The notes under the pieces were generated by a model. It saw only the letters and a list, made by a program, of their open reading frames with translations, did no database searches and had not been told where the DNA came from. Shown piece after piece: positions 44,649-53,745 of a stretch of DNA of 64,000 nt; position 1 is the stretch's first letter; the number at the start of each line of letters is the position of its first letter. Made by a program: the position numbers and the translations under genes. The stretch spans positions 110,573-174,572 of the forward strand of contig CACBHY010000004.1 in the NCBI GenBank assembly GCA_902539165.1. The letters run 5' to 3'. Source of the stretch: an uncultured Pelagibacteraceae bacterium (lineage in GTDB: Bacteria; Pseudomonadota; Alphaproteobacteria; Pelagibacterales; Pelagibacteraceae).

Positions 44649-46200
44649 TCAAAATCTAGATAAAATCTTAATTATAGATTTTGGTTCGCAGTTTACACAA
44701 CTAATAGCAAGAAGAATTAGAGAATTAGGTATTTTTTGTGAAATAATAAGTCATAAAAAAATTAAAATTTTTGACATAAGTAAAAGCGTTAAAGGAATAA
44801 TTCTATCTGGGGGCCCCTTAAACGTTGACCAAATTAACAAATATTCATTTGATAAAAAAATATTAGAATTAAACCTTCCCGTTTTGGGAATTTGCTTTGG
44901 CCACCAGATATTATCTAAACTTAGTGGGGGGAAAGTTAAACAATCTAAACATAGAGAATTTGGATTAGCTAATATTCATAAAAAAAACAATAGTCTGTTA
45001 ACTAGTAATTTTTTTGGTACAAAAAAATCAAAAGAAGTTTGGATGAGCCATGCTGATCAAGTATCAAAACTTCCTAGAAATTTTAAAGTTATTGCTTCAA
45101 GCACAAATTCTAAATTTGCCATTGTAGAGAATAGTAAAAAAAAATTTTATGGAGTACAGTTTCATCCCGAGGTAACTCATACTGAAAATGGAAAAAAATT
45201 ATTAAGTAATTTCATTTTTTTAATTTGTAAAATAAAAAAAAATTGGTCTTCTAAAGATCAAAAAATAAAATTGATAAACGATGTGCAACATCAGGTTGGG
45301 ACTAACAAAGTTATTTGTGCATTATCTGGAGGTGTAGATAGTAGTGTGGTTGCTCAGTTATTAAATAAAGCTATTGGAAAAAAGTTATACTGTATATTTG
45401 TGAATACAGGTCTTTTGAGGAAAAATGAAGAAACTCAAGTAATCAAAACTTTTAAAAAACGACTTAAAATGAATTTAATTTATGTAAATGCAGAAAAAGA
45501 ATTTTTAAATAAATTAAAAAATGTTTCTGATCCAGAAAAAAAAAGAAAAATTATAGGAAACCTTTTTATTAAAATCTTTGAGCGATATTCAAAAAAAATC
45601 AAAGATGTTAAATTTTTAGCTCAAGGAACGCTTTATCCTGATTTAATTGAAAGTAAATCAGTTACTGGTAGCCAAACCTCTAAAATTAAATCACATCATA
45701 ATGTTGGCGGTTTACCTAAAAAAATGAACTTAAAACTTGTTGAGCCATTAAAGTTTTTATTTAAAGATGAAGTTAGAAAATTGGGTTTAGAATTGAAATT
45801 AAGTAAAGAGATTATATCAAGGCACCCATTCCCTGGACCAGGTTTAGCAATTAGAATGCCAGGAATTATTACTAATGAGAAAATAAAAATTTTAAAAGAA
45901 GCTGATTACTATTTCATCCAAGCATTAAGAGATCATGGACTTTATGATAAAATTTGGCAAGCCTATGCTGCGTTACTTCCTGTTAAAACAGTAGGTGTAA
46001 TGGGGGATAACAGAACTTATGAATATCTATGTTTATTAAGAGCAATTACATCTGAAGATGGTATGACAGCTGATTTTTACGAATTCAAAAAGTCATTTAT
46101 GCAAATTATATCAAATAAGATTGTTAATAGTATAAGAGGTATAAATAGGGTTGTTTATGATATTACCTCAAAACCCCCCAGCACTATTGAATTAGAGTAA
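44638..46200 (+). CDS. guaA: GMP synthase (glutamine-hydrolysing)
   Basis: GuaA amidates XMP to GMP using glutamine and ATP. The 520-residue protein has the class I amidotransferase domain with nucleophile Cys86 in LGICFGHQ and catalytic His-Glu in [13 protein letters not shown]. The ATP-pyrophosphatase P-loop follows in [16 protein letters not shown], then the C-terminal dimerisation domain ([44 protein letters not shown]). Complete and normal in length. Together with guaB this gives the full IMP-to-GMP route. Confidence 0.97.
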   Translation: MSLDQNLDKILIIDFGSQFTQLIARRIRELGIFCEIISHKKIKIFDISKSVKGIILSGGPLNVDQINKYSFDKKILELNLPVLGICFGHQILSKLSGGKVKQSKHREFGLANIHKKNNSLLTSNFFGTKKSKEVWMSHADQVSKLPRNFKVIASSTNSKFAIVENSKKKFYGVQFHPEVTHTENGKKLLSNFIFLICKIKKNWSSKDQKIKLINDVQHQVGTNKVICALSGGVDSSVVAQLLNKAIGKKLYCIFVNTGLLRKNEETQVIKTFKKRLKMNLIYVNAEKEFLNKLKNVSDPEKKRKIIGNLFIKIFERYSKKIKDVKFLAQGTLYPDLIESKSVTGSQTSKIKSHHNVGGLPKKMNLKLVEPLKFLFKDEVRKLGLELKLSKEIISRHPFPGPGLAIRMPGIITNEKIKILKEADYYFIQALRDHGLYDKIWQAYAALLPVKTVGVMGDNRTYEYLCLLRAITSEDGMTADFYEFKKSFMQIISNKIVNSIRGINRVVYDITSKPPSTIELE

Positions 46201-46221
46201 TTTTTAATTATAAATACCAGT

Positions 46222-46641
46222 ATGAAATATTTACACACAATGATTAGAATTAAAGATGTAGATGAGTCTTTAAGATTTTTTTGTGATGGTCTTGGACTAA
46301 AAGAGACACGAAGAAAAGACAGTGAAAAAGGAAGATACACTTTAATTTTTCTTGCCCCACCTAATGATGAAAATACAGAAATTGAATTAACTTATAATTG
46401 GGACGGTGATGAACTTGGAGAAGGTTCAAGAAATTTTGGTCATCTCGCTTATCGTGTAGATAACATTTATGAAACTTGCAAAAGATTAATGGACATGGGT
46501 TATACTATCAATAGACCTCCAAGAGACGGTCATATGGCATTTGTCAGATCGCCCGATAAAATTTCAATAGAAATTCTTCAAGAGGGAAACTTGGAGCCTA
46601 AAGAACCCTGGTCCTCAATGGAAAATACAGGTACCTGGTAA
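46222..46641 (+). CDS. gloA: lactoylglutathione lyase (glyoxalase I)
   Basis: Metal-dependent VOC-fold enzyme that isomerises the methylglyoxal-glutathione hemithioacetal. The 139-residue protein has the four metal ligands in the typical places: His in KYLHTMIRIKDVDESLRFF, Glu in TEIELTYNWD, His in FGHLAYRVDNIYETC, Glu in ISIEILQEG. GLGLKETRR is also a typical segment. A paired glyoxalase II is not in the window. It lies 21 bases after guaA and may be read through from it. Confidence 0.93.
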   Translation: MKYLHTMIRIKDVDESLRFFCDGLGLKETRRKDSEKGRYTLIFLAPPNDENTEIELTYNWDGDELGEGSRNFGHLAYRVDNIYETCKRLMDMGYTINRPPRDGHMAFVRSPDKISIEILQEGNLEPKEPWSSMENTGTW

Positions 46642-46690
46642 AATTTTTTTACTATGGATCTAAAAGTTTAGTAGACCATAAAAAAAAATT
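46642..46690. terminator. long AT-rich hairpin between convergent genes
   Basis: Outer arms AATTTTTTT...TATGG (46642-46657) and CCATA...AAAAAAAATT (46676-46690), with an inner CTAAA/TTTAG pair, can fold into one long hairpin. It separates gloA from the convergent NTF2-like gene and could end transcription from both sides, although no free T-run follows the stem. Confidence 0.4.
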
Positions 46691-46702
46691 CTTAAAAACC
46701 TA

Positions 46703-47044
46703 TTATTTTGGAACTTTACCGTAAAAATGTTTAATTATCTTACCATCTTTAAGATGGTCTATTTCAAGATAAGTAAAATTAGGATCAAAACCATTCACTG
46801 TTTTTACAACAATTTCTGGAGTGTCTATTAGGCATTTTATTTCATGCTTACCTGTCCAATTCGACATAGCATTCCCAACCATTTCCATCATTTCATCGTA
46901 ATTTTTAACTGAGCTACCAGTGCTAGATTTGTGTATAGATTCACAATGAACATCTTTAGAGACTATTTCTTTAAAAGGTTCAATATTAGAATTGAATAAT
47001 TCTATTGTAGCTTGTTTAACTTTATCAAAACTCATAAAACACAT
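46703..47044 (-). CDS. SnoaL/NTF2-like small protein
   Basis: A 113-residue protein with the cone-shaped NTF2/SnoaL-like pattern: an N-terminal helix (KVKQATIELFNSNIEPFKEIVSKDVHCES), a second helix (YDEMMEMVGNAM), and a beta sheet ending in TYLEIDHLKDGKIIKHFYGKVPK. Such proteins serve as isomerases, dehydratases or binding modules, and the active residues cannot be assigned here. Starts at 47044 or 47035 are both possible. It is divergent from panB with an 81-base spacer. Confidence 0.62.
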   Translation of the reverse strand: MCFMSFDKVKQATIELFNSNIEPFKEIVSKDVHCESIHKSSTGSSVKNYDEMMEMVGNAMSNWTGKHEIKCLIDTPEIVVKTVNGFDPNFTYLEIDHLKDGKIIKHFYGKVPK

Positions 47045-47125
47045 TATAAATTACTTTTGTAAAAGTTTTATTTAAATTTTGTTAAGATATTGTTTTAAAT
47101 TAATATAAGTGTACTGAGTAAAATT

Positions 47126-47893
47126 ATGAAAATAAAAAAGTTCATAAATAAGAAAAATAAAACTAAAATTGTAGCATTATCTGCCTATTCAAAAAATATA
47201 GCTTCAGTTTTAGATAATTATTGTGATCTTATTTTGGTAGGAGATTCACTTGGGTCAGTTTTATACAATTATAAATCTACAAGAGAAGTAAGTCTTAACA
47301 CTATGATCGAACATTCTAAAAGTGTGAGGATGGGTGTTAAAAAAAGTTTGATGGTTGTCGATATGCCTCATAATACTTACAGAGATCCTAAGGAAGCACT
47401 TATCAATGCAAAAAAAATAATTTCTAAGACCAAGTGTGATGCAGTCAAATTAGAAGGAGGTCAAAAAATTTACAAGATTGTAAAAAATTTAATTAAATAT
47501 AATATTCCAGTGATGGGACATTTAGGCTTGCTCCCCCAGTCGGAAAAAACATTTAAATTTAAAGGTCAAAAAAAATCAGAAAGAGACAAAATTTTGCAAG
47601 ATGCAAAATTATTACAAGACGCCGGAGTATTCTCAATTGTATTAGAGTGTATTGAGACTTCGTTAGCCAAACTTATTACTAAAGAAATTAAAATACCTAC
47701 AATAGGAATTGGTGCATCAAACAATTGTGATGGCCAAATATTAGTATTGGATGACTTAATTGGATTGAATAATATTAATGTTCGATTTGTAAAAAAATAT
47801 TCTAATGTTCGAAGAGAGATTTCAAAAGCAGTTGCAAGTTATGCTTATGATGTAAGAAAAAAAAAATTCCCACTTAAAAAACATTCTTATTAA
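47126..47893 (+). CDS. panB: 3-methyl-2-oxobutanoate hydroxymethyltransferase
   Basis: PanB adds a hydroxymethyl group from methylene-THF to ketoisovalerate, the first step of pantoate/CoA synthesis. The 255-residue TIM-barrel protein contains the metal-site segment LVGDSLGSVLYNYKST (family VGDSxGMVxxGxxxT), VVDMPHNTY, AVKLEGGQ, PVMGHLGLLPQS, a central VLECIE and PTIGIGASNNCDGQILVLDDLIGL. Here LYNYKST replaces the usual LG(Y/H)xST, so the sequence is divergent but the key Asp, Lys and Glu remain. No panC lies beside it. Confidence 0.9.
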   Translation: MKIKKFINKKNKTKIVALSAYSKNIASVLDNYCDLILVGDSLGSVLYNYKSTREVSLNTMIEHSKSVRMGVKKSLMVVDMPHNTYRDPKEALINAKKIISKTKCDAVKLEGGQKIYKIVKNLIKYNIPVMGHLGLLPQSEKTFKFKGQKKSERDKILQDAKLLQDAGVFSIVLECIETSLAKLITKEIKIPTIGIGASNNCDGQILVLDDLIGLNNINVRFVKKYSNVRREISKAVASYAYDVRKKKFPLKKHSY

Positions 47894-47905
47894 ATTAATT
47901 TTTTA

Positions 47906-49387
47906 TTATCTTATCGAAAAAGGGTCCATGGTCGGCTCATCTGAGGTGTAGAACCATGTCGTTTTAACTCGGGTATAATCTTTTACGGACTCGATACCTG
48001 CTTCTTTTCCATATCCACTATCTTTAATTCCTCCAAATGGAGCTGAGGGTGAAATTAACCTATACGTATTTACAAAAGTTATTCCTGCCCGGATTGCTTT
48101 AGAAACTCTCATACCTCTTGATAAATTCGATGTATAAACGCCAGAAGACAATCCATATTGATTATCATTCATTTTATTAATTACTTCTTCCTCGGTATCA
48201 AATTTCATCACGGACAAAACAGGACCAAACAATTCATTTTCTGCAGCCGGAAGATTATGGTTGTCACATTCAATAATTGTTGGAGGAAAATAATATCCTT
48301 TATTAGAAAACGAGTCTCTTTTTCCACCACATTTAATTTTTCCACCTTGGGCCAATGTATCTTTAATATTTTTTTCAATTGTTTCTAATTGTTTAAAGCT
48401 ACTTAAGGGTCCCATTTCCGTTTTAGGATCCATAGGAGTGCCTATTTTTATTTTTGAAGCACGACCAGCAAGTTTATCCAAAAATTCATTATAAATTCCT
48501 TTTTGAATATAAAGTCTAGATCCTGCTATACAGCTCTGACCACTAGCTCCAAATATTCCAGCCGTAATTCCGTTAATAGCATTTTCTTGTTCGGCATCTT
48601 CGAATACCGCGACGGGACTTTTTCCACCTAACTCTAAACTAACTTCAGAGAGATTTTGTGCAGAATTTTTAATAATATGTCTTGCTGTTTCAGGCCCACC
48701 AGTAAAAGCAATTTTTTCAACTAAATTGTGAGTAGTTAATGTTTTACCACAAGGTTCACCAAAACCAGTGATCACATTTATTACACCTTTTGGAATACCA
48801 GTTTTTTCAATTAATTTTGCAAATTCAAATAATACAGCTGGAGCAAGTTCAGAAGATTTGATTACGACTGTATTTCCCATTGCTAGGGCTGGTGCTATTT
48901 TCGTAGCAGTTAAAAACATTTGAGAGTTCCAAGGTATAATTGCTGCTATCACACCAATAGGTATACGGGTTGTGATTGCTTGAACATTCGGTTTATCTAT
49001 GGGCAACACCGTACCCTCAACTTTATCTGCTAAGCCAGCATAATAATCATAATATTCTGCGATATAGATAGCTTGTTTTTTTGTTTCTCTAAAAAGTTTT
49101 CCGGTATCAATAGTTTCTATCTTACCAAGCATTTCTGCATTTTCTCTTAATTGATCTCCTATTGCTCTTAGGTATTTTGCTCTATCTCTTGGTAATAACT
49201 TTGGCCACTCACCCTCAAATGCTTTTTGTGCTGCTCTAACTGCTTTATCAACATCTTTTTCATCTGCTTCTGGCACTATTGCCCATGGTTCATTATTTTC
49301 GGGATTAAGGGTCTCAAAAGTTTTTTTACTATTAGAGTTTACCCATTCTCCATCAATAAACATTTTATATTGTTTAAGTTTTGTCAT
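47906..49387 (-). CDS. NAD(P)-dependent aldehyde dehydrogenase
   Basis: ALDH-superfamily enzyme (493 residues) oxidising an aldehyde to its acid. Catalytic Cys286 in GASGQSCIAGSRL and general base Glu252 in SLELGGKSP are present, with cofactor-binding PWNSQMFL and KSSELAPA, and the C-terminal PFGGIKDSGYGKEAGIE. It resembles broad betaine-aldehyde or hydroxymuconic-semialdehyde type dehydrogenases, so the substrate is open. It is the last gene of a five-gene operon and overlaps the alpha/beta hydrolase gene by 14 bases, which suggests that it oxidises an aldehyde produced by the operon's TPP enzyme or monooxygenase. Confidence 0.93.
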   Translation of the reverse strand: MTKLKQYKMFIDGEWVNSNSKKTFETLNPENNEPWAIVPEADEKDVDKAVRAAQKAFEGEWPKLLPRDRAKYLRAIGDQLRENAEMLGKIETIDTGKLFRETKKQAIYIAEYYDYYAGLADKVEGTVLPIDKPNVQAITTRIPIGVIAAIIPWNSQMFLTATKIAPALAMGNTVVIKSSELAPAVLFEFAKLIEKTGIPKGVINVITGFGEPCGKTLTTHNLVEKIAFTGGPETARHIIKNSAQNLSEVSLELGGKSPVAVFEDAEQENAINGITAGIFGASGQSCIAGSRLYIQKGIYNEFLDKLAGRASKIKIGTPMDPKTEMGPLSSFKQLETIEKNIKDTLAQGGKIKCGGKRDSFSNKGYYFPPTIIECDNHNLPAAENELFGPVLSVMKFDTEEEVINKMNDNQYGLSSGVYTSNLSRGMRVSKAIRAGITFVNTYRLISPSAPFGGIKDSGYGKEAGIESVKDYTRVKTTWFYTSDEPTMDPFSIR

Positions 49388-50162
49388 TAGAGTCTATAAA
49401 TTTTTTTATTGCTAAATTTACCTCATCTGCACATTCAATACTACAAAGATGTTTTCCATTCTTAATTATACTTAATTGGCTGTTATTAATTATCTTTTTT
49501 AGTTCTCGTGACATCTCAACTGTTGAACCAATATCAAATTCTCCAGTCATAATTAATGTATTTACTTTAATTTTATTAAAATTCTCATCATTTTTGTGTT
49601 TAACAAATAACTCATAGACCTTTAAAAAATTAGTCATATTATTTGATGATAAAATTGAGGTAATTTTTTCATATATATCAGGGTTATTTTTCAAATATTT
49701 ATCAGTAAACCATCTCTTTAAAGCTTGTCTTGATAGTTTTAATTCTGATTTAGCTTGTTCAAATCTTTGGTTTACTATTTTTTGCTGTTCATTTGATCTC
49801 TTGTATATAGAACCTAAAAGAGTTAACGATTTTAATCTTTCACCAAATTTTGTTGCGAAATTTCTTGCAATTAGCGATCCAATTGAAAAACCTATTAAGT
49901 GAATTTGATCAATCTTAAGCTCATCAATTAAATCTATAATTTGATCTGAAAAATCTTTAAAACTGATTTTTTCTTTATTTAAAGATGATTTTCCATGACC
50001 TAGAATGTCATATACTAATGTTGAGCGCTCTCTAAAAAAATCCAACTGAGGTTGCCAAATTTCATGCGTTAAACCAACTCCATGCACAAAAATAATTGGT
50101 ATCTTTTGATCTTTTTTATTAAATAAATAGTATGTTCCCGATGCAGTGGTAGCTGTTATCAT
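49374..50162 (-). CDS. alpha/beta hydrolase
   Basis: A 262-residue alpha/beta-hydrolase-fold protein. It has the oxyanion motif IIFVHGVGLTHEIWQPQ, the nucleophile elbow LIGFSIGSLIARN (Ser about residue 95), an acid residue in MTGEFDIGSTVEM and a late histidine in NGKHLCSIECADEV. It resembles the 3-oxoadipate enol-lactonase / carboxylesterase group. Within the operon it could hydrolyse a lactone or ester formed by the flavin monooxygenase. It starts 6 bases after the PF06684 gene. Confidence 0.88.
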   Translation of the reverse strand: MITATTASGTYYLFNKKDQKIPIIFVHGVGLTHEIWQPQLDFFRERSTLVYDILGHGKSSLNKEKISFKDFSDQIIDLIDELKIDQIHLIGFSIGSLIARNFATKFGERLKSLTLLGSIYKRSNEQQKIVNQRFEQAKSELKLSRQALKRWFTDKYLKNNPDIYEKITSILSSNNMTNFLKVYELFVKHKNDENFNKIKVNTLIMTGEFDIGSTVEMSRELKKIINNSQLSIIKNGKHLCSIECADEVNLAIKKFIDSNDKT

Positions 50163-50168
50163 TCACTG

Positions 50169-50756
50169 TTATTTGGGCTCAATACCCATTTCTTTCATAT
50201 CTTGGTATCTATCTCCAGTCCGTGCATGCGCTCTACCACTAGATGCTCCACCTATAGCAATCACAACCTCATCATCAAAAGGAGCATCGTGAATAGTGAA
50301 TTCGTGTGTCAAGTAATAAGGTCTTAAACCAGAGTCAGTTTTATGCATCATAGGAATAGATATTTTAGATCCAGCAGGAGATCTAGTGTTGGTGAAACTT
50401 AAATAAGATGTACCTCCAACTGCATCTCGAAATTTATTTCCAAACCTTAATGTATGAATAAATGCTGATGCATGTTCTATTTCTCCATTTAAACCAACCA
50501 CACCAGCCTTTCCATATGCCAGTATTTTGTCTGGAGATCCCATTTCATTTATTAATTCTGGAACAAGTAAATCTCCGAGTTTTGGTGCCAAATCTAAAAT
50601 AGTTGGTCTTAAATTTTCAACAAAGCCTTGTCCATGCCAAGGATTTTTAAAAACAGCTGCAACTGAAACTAATAAAACAGGTTCTTTGGCTTCTTTGCCA
50701 CCTTCGATTAAAGTTTTATCAACAAATTTTACGAATTTTCTTAATTCTAACTTCAT
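50169..50756 (-). CDS. PF06684-type (DUF1185, amino acid synthesis) protein
   Basis: A 195-residue protein that looks like the bacterial amino acid synthesis family (PF06684/DUF1185), whose biochemical role is not established. Visible conserved-looking segments are NPWHGQGFVENLRP, AYGKAGVVGLNGEIEHASAFIHTLRFGNKFRDAVGG, PMMHKTDSGLRPYYLTHEFTIHDAPFDDEVVIAIGGASSGRAHARTGDRYQDM. The many His, Asp and Arg residues suggest an enzymatic site. It is embedded in a catabolic operon (ATGA overlap with the TPP enzyme gene), so a degradative rather than biosynthetic function is more likely. Confidence 0.72.
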   Translation of the reverse strand: MKLELRKFVKFVDKTLIEGGKEAKEPVLLVSVAAVFKNPWHGQGFVENLRPTILDLAPKLGDLLVPELINEMGSPDKILAYGKAGVVGLNGEIEHASAFIHTLRFGNKFRDAVGGTSYLSFTNTRSPAGSKISIPMMHKTDSGLRPYYLTHEFTIHDAPFDDEVVIAIGGASSGRAHARTGDRYQDMKEMGIEPK

Positions 50757-52456
50757 TTTTTTTCTCTGTGTTTGAAACTATCTCTTCTAAAACTGTATAG
50801 GGCTTTTGGATCCACATCAATATCAATAACCGATGGTTTATTGCATTTTATTGCGGCTGTAACTGCTTCATTTAATTCAGAAATTTTTTTAACTTTAAAG
50901 CCTTTTGCACCATATAATTCTGCAGCTTTATCAAATGATGGACTTTTTATATCTGCACCTAAATATCTTTTACCAAAAAAGTCTTTTTGATAAGCCTTTT
51001 CAGCTCCCCAGCTCTGATTATTCATAACAATTGTTGTTGTATTAATTCCATATTCTACAGCTGTACTAAGTTCTGAGATTGTCATTCCAAATCCACCATC
51101 ACCCATGAGGCTAATCACTGTTTTTTTTGGCTTAGCAACTTTTACACCTAATCCACACGCAAAAGAAAATCCAACTAATCCAAAATCTAATGGAGTAAAC
51201 AATGATGGAGGGTCGTAATATTCTAAGGCATCAGTCGCCTGTAAACACAACGTTCCAGCATCTAAAGTTATAGCGCTATTTTTAGGAAGCACTTTTCTTA
51301 ACTCTTTAAACAAGCCTTTGGGCTGTATAGGAAAATTCTTTCCTAAATTGTCTTTATCTCTATTAATTAAAAATCGCTTTCTCTCTTTGAGATAAGAATT
51401 TGTCCAATTAGTAACATCTAATTTGAATTTTTGTTTACTTATTTCATCAAATAATTGCTTTGTAGCTGTTGCTGCATCAGCATTAATTCCCAGTACAATT
51501 GGAAAATATTTTCCAAGCATTTTTTTTTCTAATTCAATTTGAATAATTTTTGCTTCTTTATTTATATTTTCATAAGAATAGAAGGTTGAATTGAAGCCCA
51601 AACGAGTACCGATTGCTAAAATAACATCTGCTTCCTTTACTAATCTCGATGCAACTGGATTTCCTCTAGGACCCATTTGTCCAGCATTAAGTTTATAATT
51701 AAATGGAATTGCATCACCATGTCCTGCTGCTGTAACAATTGGTATGTTAAGTATTTCGGAAAGTTTTATTACTTCTTTATGTTTGGATGTATATTTAATT
51801 CCAGCACCCACTATTATTACCGATCTTTTGGACCCTTGAATTATTTTAGCTGCCTTTTTAATTTTTTCTTTTTTACTTTTAATTTTGCTCTCATTTTCAA
51901 ATGACGTTTTGTTATAATTAATATTATAATTGTTAGTTTCTGCTAAAATATTTCTAGGTAAATTTATACACACAGGCCCTCTTCTTGGTTTCATTGCAAG
52001 CTTGAAAGCATCTCCAATTACATTTGGAATTATCTTAGAATTTTTTACCGTCCAAGTTTTTTTAGTGATAGGTGTAAATAATGATTGTTGATCAAGACCT
52101 TGGAACGCATCTTCCATTTTATCTTTCGTCGAATATGATCCAGCAATAGCAACTAGTGGGGAAAAAGCTGCTTTTGCTTGAGCAATTCCTGTAACTAAAT
52201 TTGTTGCACCAGGACCGTTTTGTCCTGCTAAGATTACTCCTGGTTTGTTCGAGGCTCTTGCATAACCGTCAGCCATATGAGTGCCCGTTCTTTCGTCTCT
52301 AACTCCAATGAATTTGATACTTTTCTCATGATAAAGAGCATCAAACATTTCCATTGTTGCGGAACCAATAAGGCCAAATACATGTTTAACGTTTTCTTTT
52401 TTTAAAGATTGAACAGCGGCTTGACCACCGCTTATTTTTTTTCTTTTTTTTATCAA
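50753..52456 (-). CDS. thiamine pyrophosphate enzyme (acetolactate synthase / Xsc-like)
   Basis: TPP-dependent enzyme of 567 residues with the usual three domains. The cofactor-activating glutamate is Glu55 in GVRDERTGTHMADGYA; AGQNGPGATNLVTGIA and the TPP/Mg motif GDGGFGM...IVMNNQSWGAEKAY follow. The WGAEK segment, the GSATMEMFDAL start and the end SFRRDSFKHREKK recall sulfoacetaldehyde acetyltransferase (Xsc) more than IlvB, but this is only a visual resemblance. It probably decarboxylates or cleaves a 2-oxo or sulfonated substrate. The start is TTG, in TTGA overlap with the LLM gene. It is unlikely to be the housekeeping acetolactate synthase, since no small subunit is adjacent. Confidence 0.82.
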   Translation of the reverse strand: MIKKRKKISGGQAAVQSLKKENVKHVFGLIGSATMEMFDALYHEKSIKFIGVRDERTGTHMADGYARASNKPGVILAGQNGPGATNLVTGIAQAKAAFSPLVAIAGSYSTKDKMEDAFQGLDQQSLFTPITKKTWTVKNSKIIPNVIGDAFKLAMKPRRGPVCINLPRNILAETNNYNINYNKTSFENESKIKSKKEKIKKAAKIIQGSKRSVIIVGAGIKYTSKHKEVIKLSEILNIPIVTAAGHGDAIPFNYKLNAGQMGPRGNPVASRLVKEADVILAIGTRLGFNSTFYSYENINKEAKIIQIELEKKMLGKYFPIVLGINADAATATKQLFDEISKQKFKLDVTNWTNSYLKERKRFLINRDKDNLGKNFPIQPKGLFKELRKVLPKNSAITLDAGTLCLQATDALEYYDPPSLFTPLDFGLVGFSFACGLGVKVAKPKKTVISLMGDGGFGMTISELSTAVEYGINTTTIVMNNQSWGAEKAYQKDFFGKRYLGADIKSPSFDKAAELYGAKGFKVKKISELNEAVTAAIKCNKPSVIDIDVDPKALYSFRRDSFKHREKK

Positions 52457-53622
52457 GAAACTTTTTTTACTTCAGTGTCAAAATCTTTCTTAAAGTGGGG
52501 CATTACTTTTTCTGTAAACAACTTAATACTCTTCATACAATCTTCGTGTTTGACACCTGGAAAGTTAGACCACACTTGCAAATTTTGCAAATTAAGTTCC
52601 GATTTTAATTCATGAATTTTGTTAATCACATATTCTGGTGTTCCAAAAAGCATGTTTCTTTTGTGTAAAAATTCATAATTTAACAAATCTAATTTACCTT
52701 TTGTTTCTGGAAGCTCTTCACCTGGGTCCATATGATTTCCTAAACCTCTCCAATGGCAAACCCACTTCATGTAATTTACCATATGTTGACCTGCTTTTTC
52801 TTTAGCCTCTTCCATTGTGTCAGCAACAAACATATCCCTTACCAAAGAAATACCTTCACCCATTGGTACATTTCTTTTTTCAGCCTCTGATTTTGCATTT
52901 TTAAATGCTTCAAACTTTATTTTTAACGCCTTAACAGTAGGTATCCACATAATAATATTTAAACCTTGTTGAGCTGCCCATTCAATTGATCTTATTCCAT
53001 CCACAACTTGATGAATTGCTGGATAAGGTTTTTGATAAGGCTTAGGAAGTACACTTATATTTTCCATCACATTTGTTTCTAAATTTACCAAGTCTTTATT
53101 TGGTGGACTCATGTCGTGTTGCCAAACATAATCTGGAGCAGGATATGTATAAAATTCTCCTTTGTGATTAAAAAATTTTTCTTTCCAAGCCTTTTTCAAA
53201 ATAGTCAACGTTTCTTCAAAAAGCCTAAAATTTTTTGCTTGGTCCTTCATATCAGCTTCTTTATTTAAATTTATTGCTTCTCTTCCATAAATTCCTCTTC
53301 CTATTCCTATTTCTACTCTTCCTTTAGACAATTGATCCAATAAAGCAATGTCTTCAGCCATTCTAATTGGGTTGTGAAAAGTAATTACGTTACAAGCTTG
53401 GCCTATTCGAATATCATTTGTTCTTGCAGCAGCATCGACACCCATCATCAAAGGGTTTGTCAAAGACTCCATACCCTCATGATTAAAATGATGTTCGGTA
53501 TACCAAATAGAATCCCATTTAGATTTATCACAATACTCTGTGATCTCCCTAGTTTCGTCCAAAAGTATATCGTAAGGTTTGTGGGTCCAATTAGTTGTAT
53601 TACAAAAATATCCAAATTTCAT
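52453..53622 (-). CDS. LLM-class flavin-dependent oxidoreductase
   Basis: Luciferase-like monooxygenase of about 389 residues, a TIM-barrel enzyme that uses reduced FMN or F420 to oxidise small organic substrates. Family segments: MKFGYFCNTTNWTHKPYD, WYTEHHFNHEGM, IRIGQACNVITFHNPIRMAEDIALLDQLSKGRVEIGIGRGIYGREA, and VPMGEGISLVRDMFV. The Rv-type SKGRVEIGIGRG motif marks bacterial luciferase relatives. The start at 53622 is fixed by a strong Shine-Dalgarno GGAGG (53627-53631); the ATG at 53664 is rejected. First gene of a five-gene operon, behind an inverted repeat. Substrate unknown. Confidence 0.9.
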   Translation of the reverse strand: MKFGYFCNTTNWTHKPYDILLDETREITEYCDKSKWDSIWYTEHHFNHEGMESLTNPLMMGVDAAARTNDIRIGQACNVITFHNPIRMAEDIALLDQLSKGRVEIGIGRGIYGREAINLNKEADMKDQAKNFRLFEETLTILKKAWKEKFFNHKGEFYTYPAPDYVWQHDMSPPNKDLVNLETNVMENISVLPKPYQKPYPAIHQVVDGIRSIEWAAQQGLNIIMWIPTVKALKIKFEAFKNAKSEAEKRNVPMGEGISLVRDMFVADTMEEAKEKAGQHMVNYMKWVCHWRGLGNHMDPGEELPETKGKLDLLNYEFLHKRNMLFGTPEYVINKIHELKSELNLQNLQVWSNFPGVKHEDCMKSIKLFTEKVMPHFKKDFDTEVKKVS

Positions 53623-53630
53623 AAAGCCTC

Positions 53631-53650
53631 CTTTAAATTTTAATTTAAAG
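53631..53650 (-). promoter_or_regulatory. inverted repeat touching the LLM operon ribosome-binding site
   Basis: CTTTAAATTTTAATTTAAAG has perfect 9-base arms around TT. Read on the operon strand, its last base is the first G of the GGAGG Shine-Dalgarno of the flavin monooxygenase gene. It could be an operator for a dedicated repressor, or a small leader hairpin that restricts ribosome access. Confidence 0.5.
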
Positions 53651-53745
53651 ACGACCGATCCCACTTTCGTAAATCTATGAATTTAACGACGAGTTATGTA
53701 TCGCTTTATCAGATAATGATATCACTTTTTTATAGCAGTGGAAAT

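Noticed and set aside
53623..53745. Search for the missing C-terminal part of GlpD in another frame
   Set aside because: All frames of this 123-base spacer are short and interrupted and show no resemblance to the GlpD C-terminal domain.
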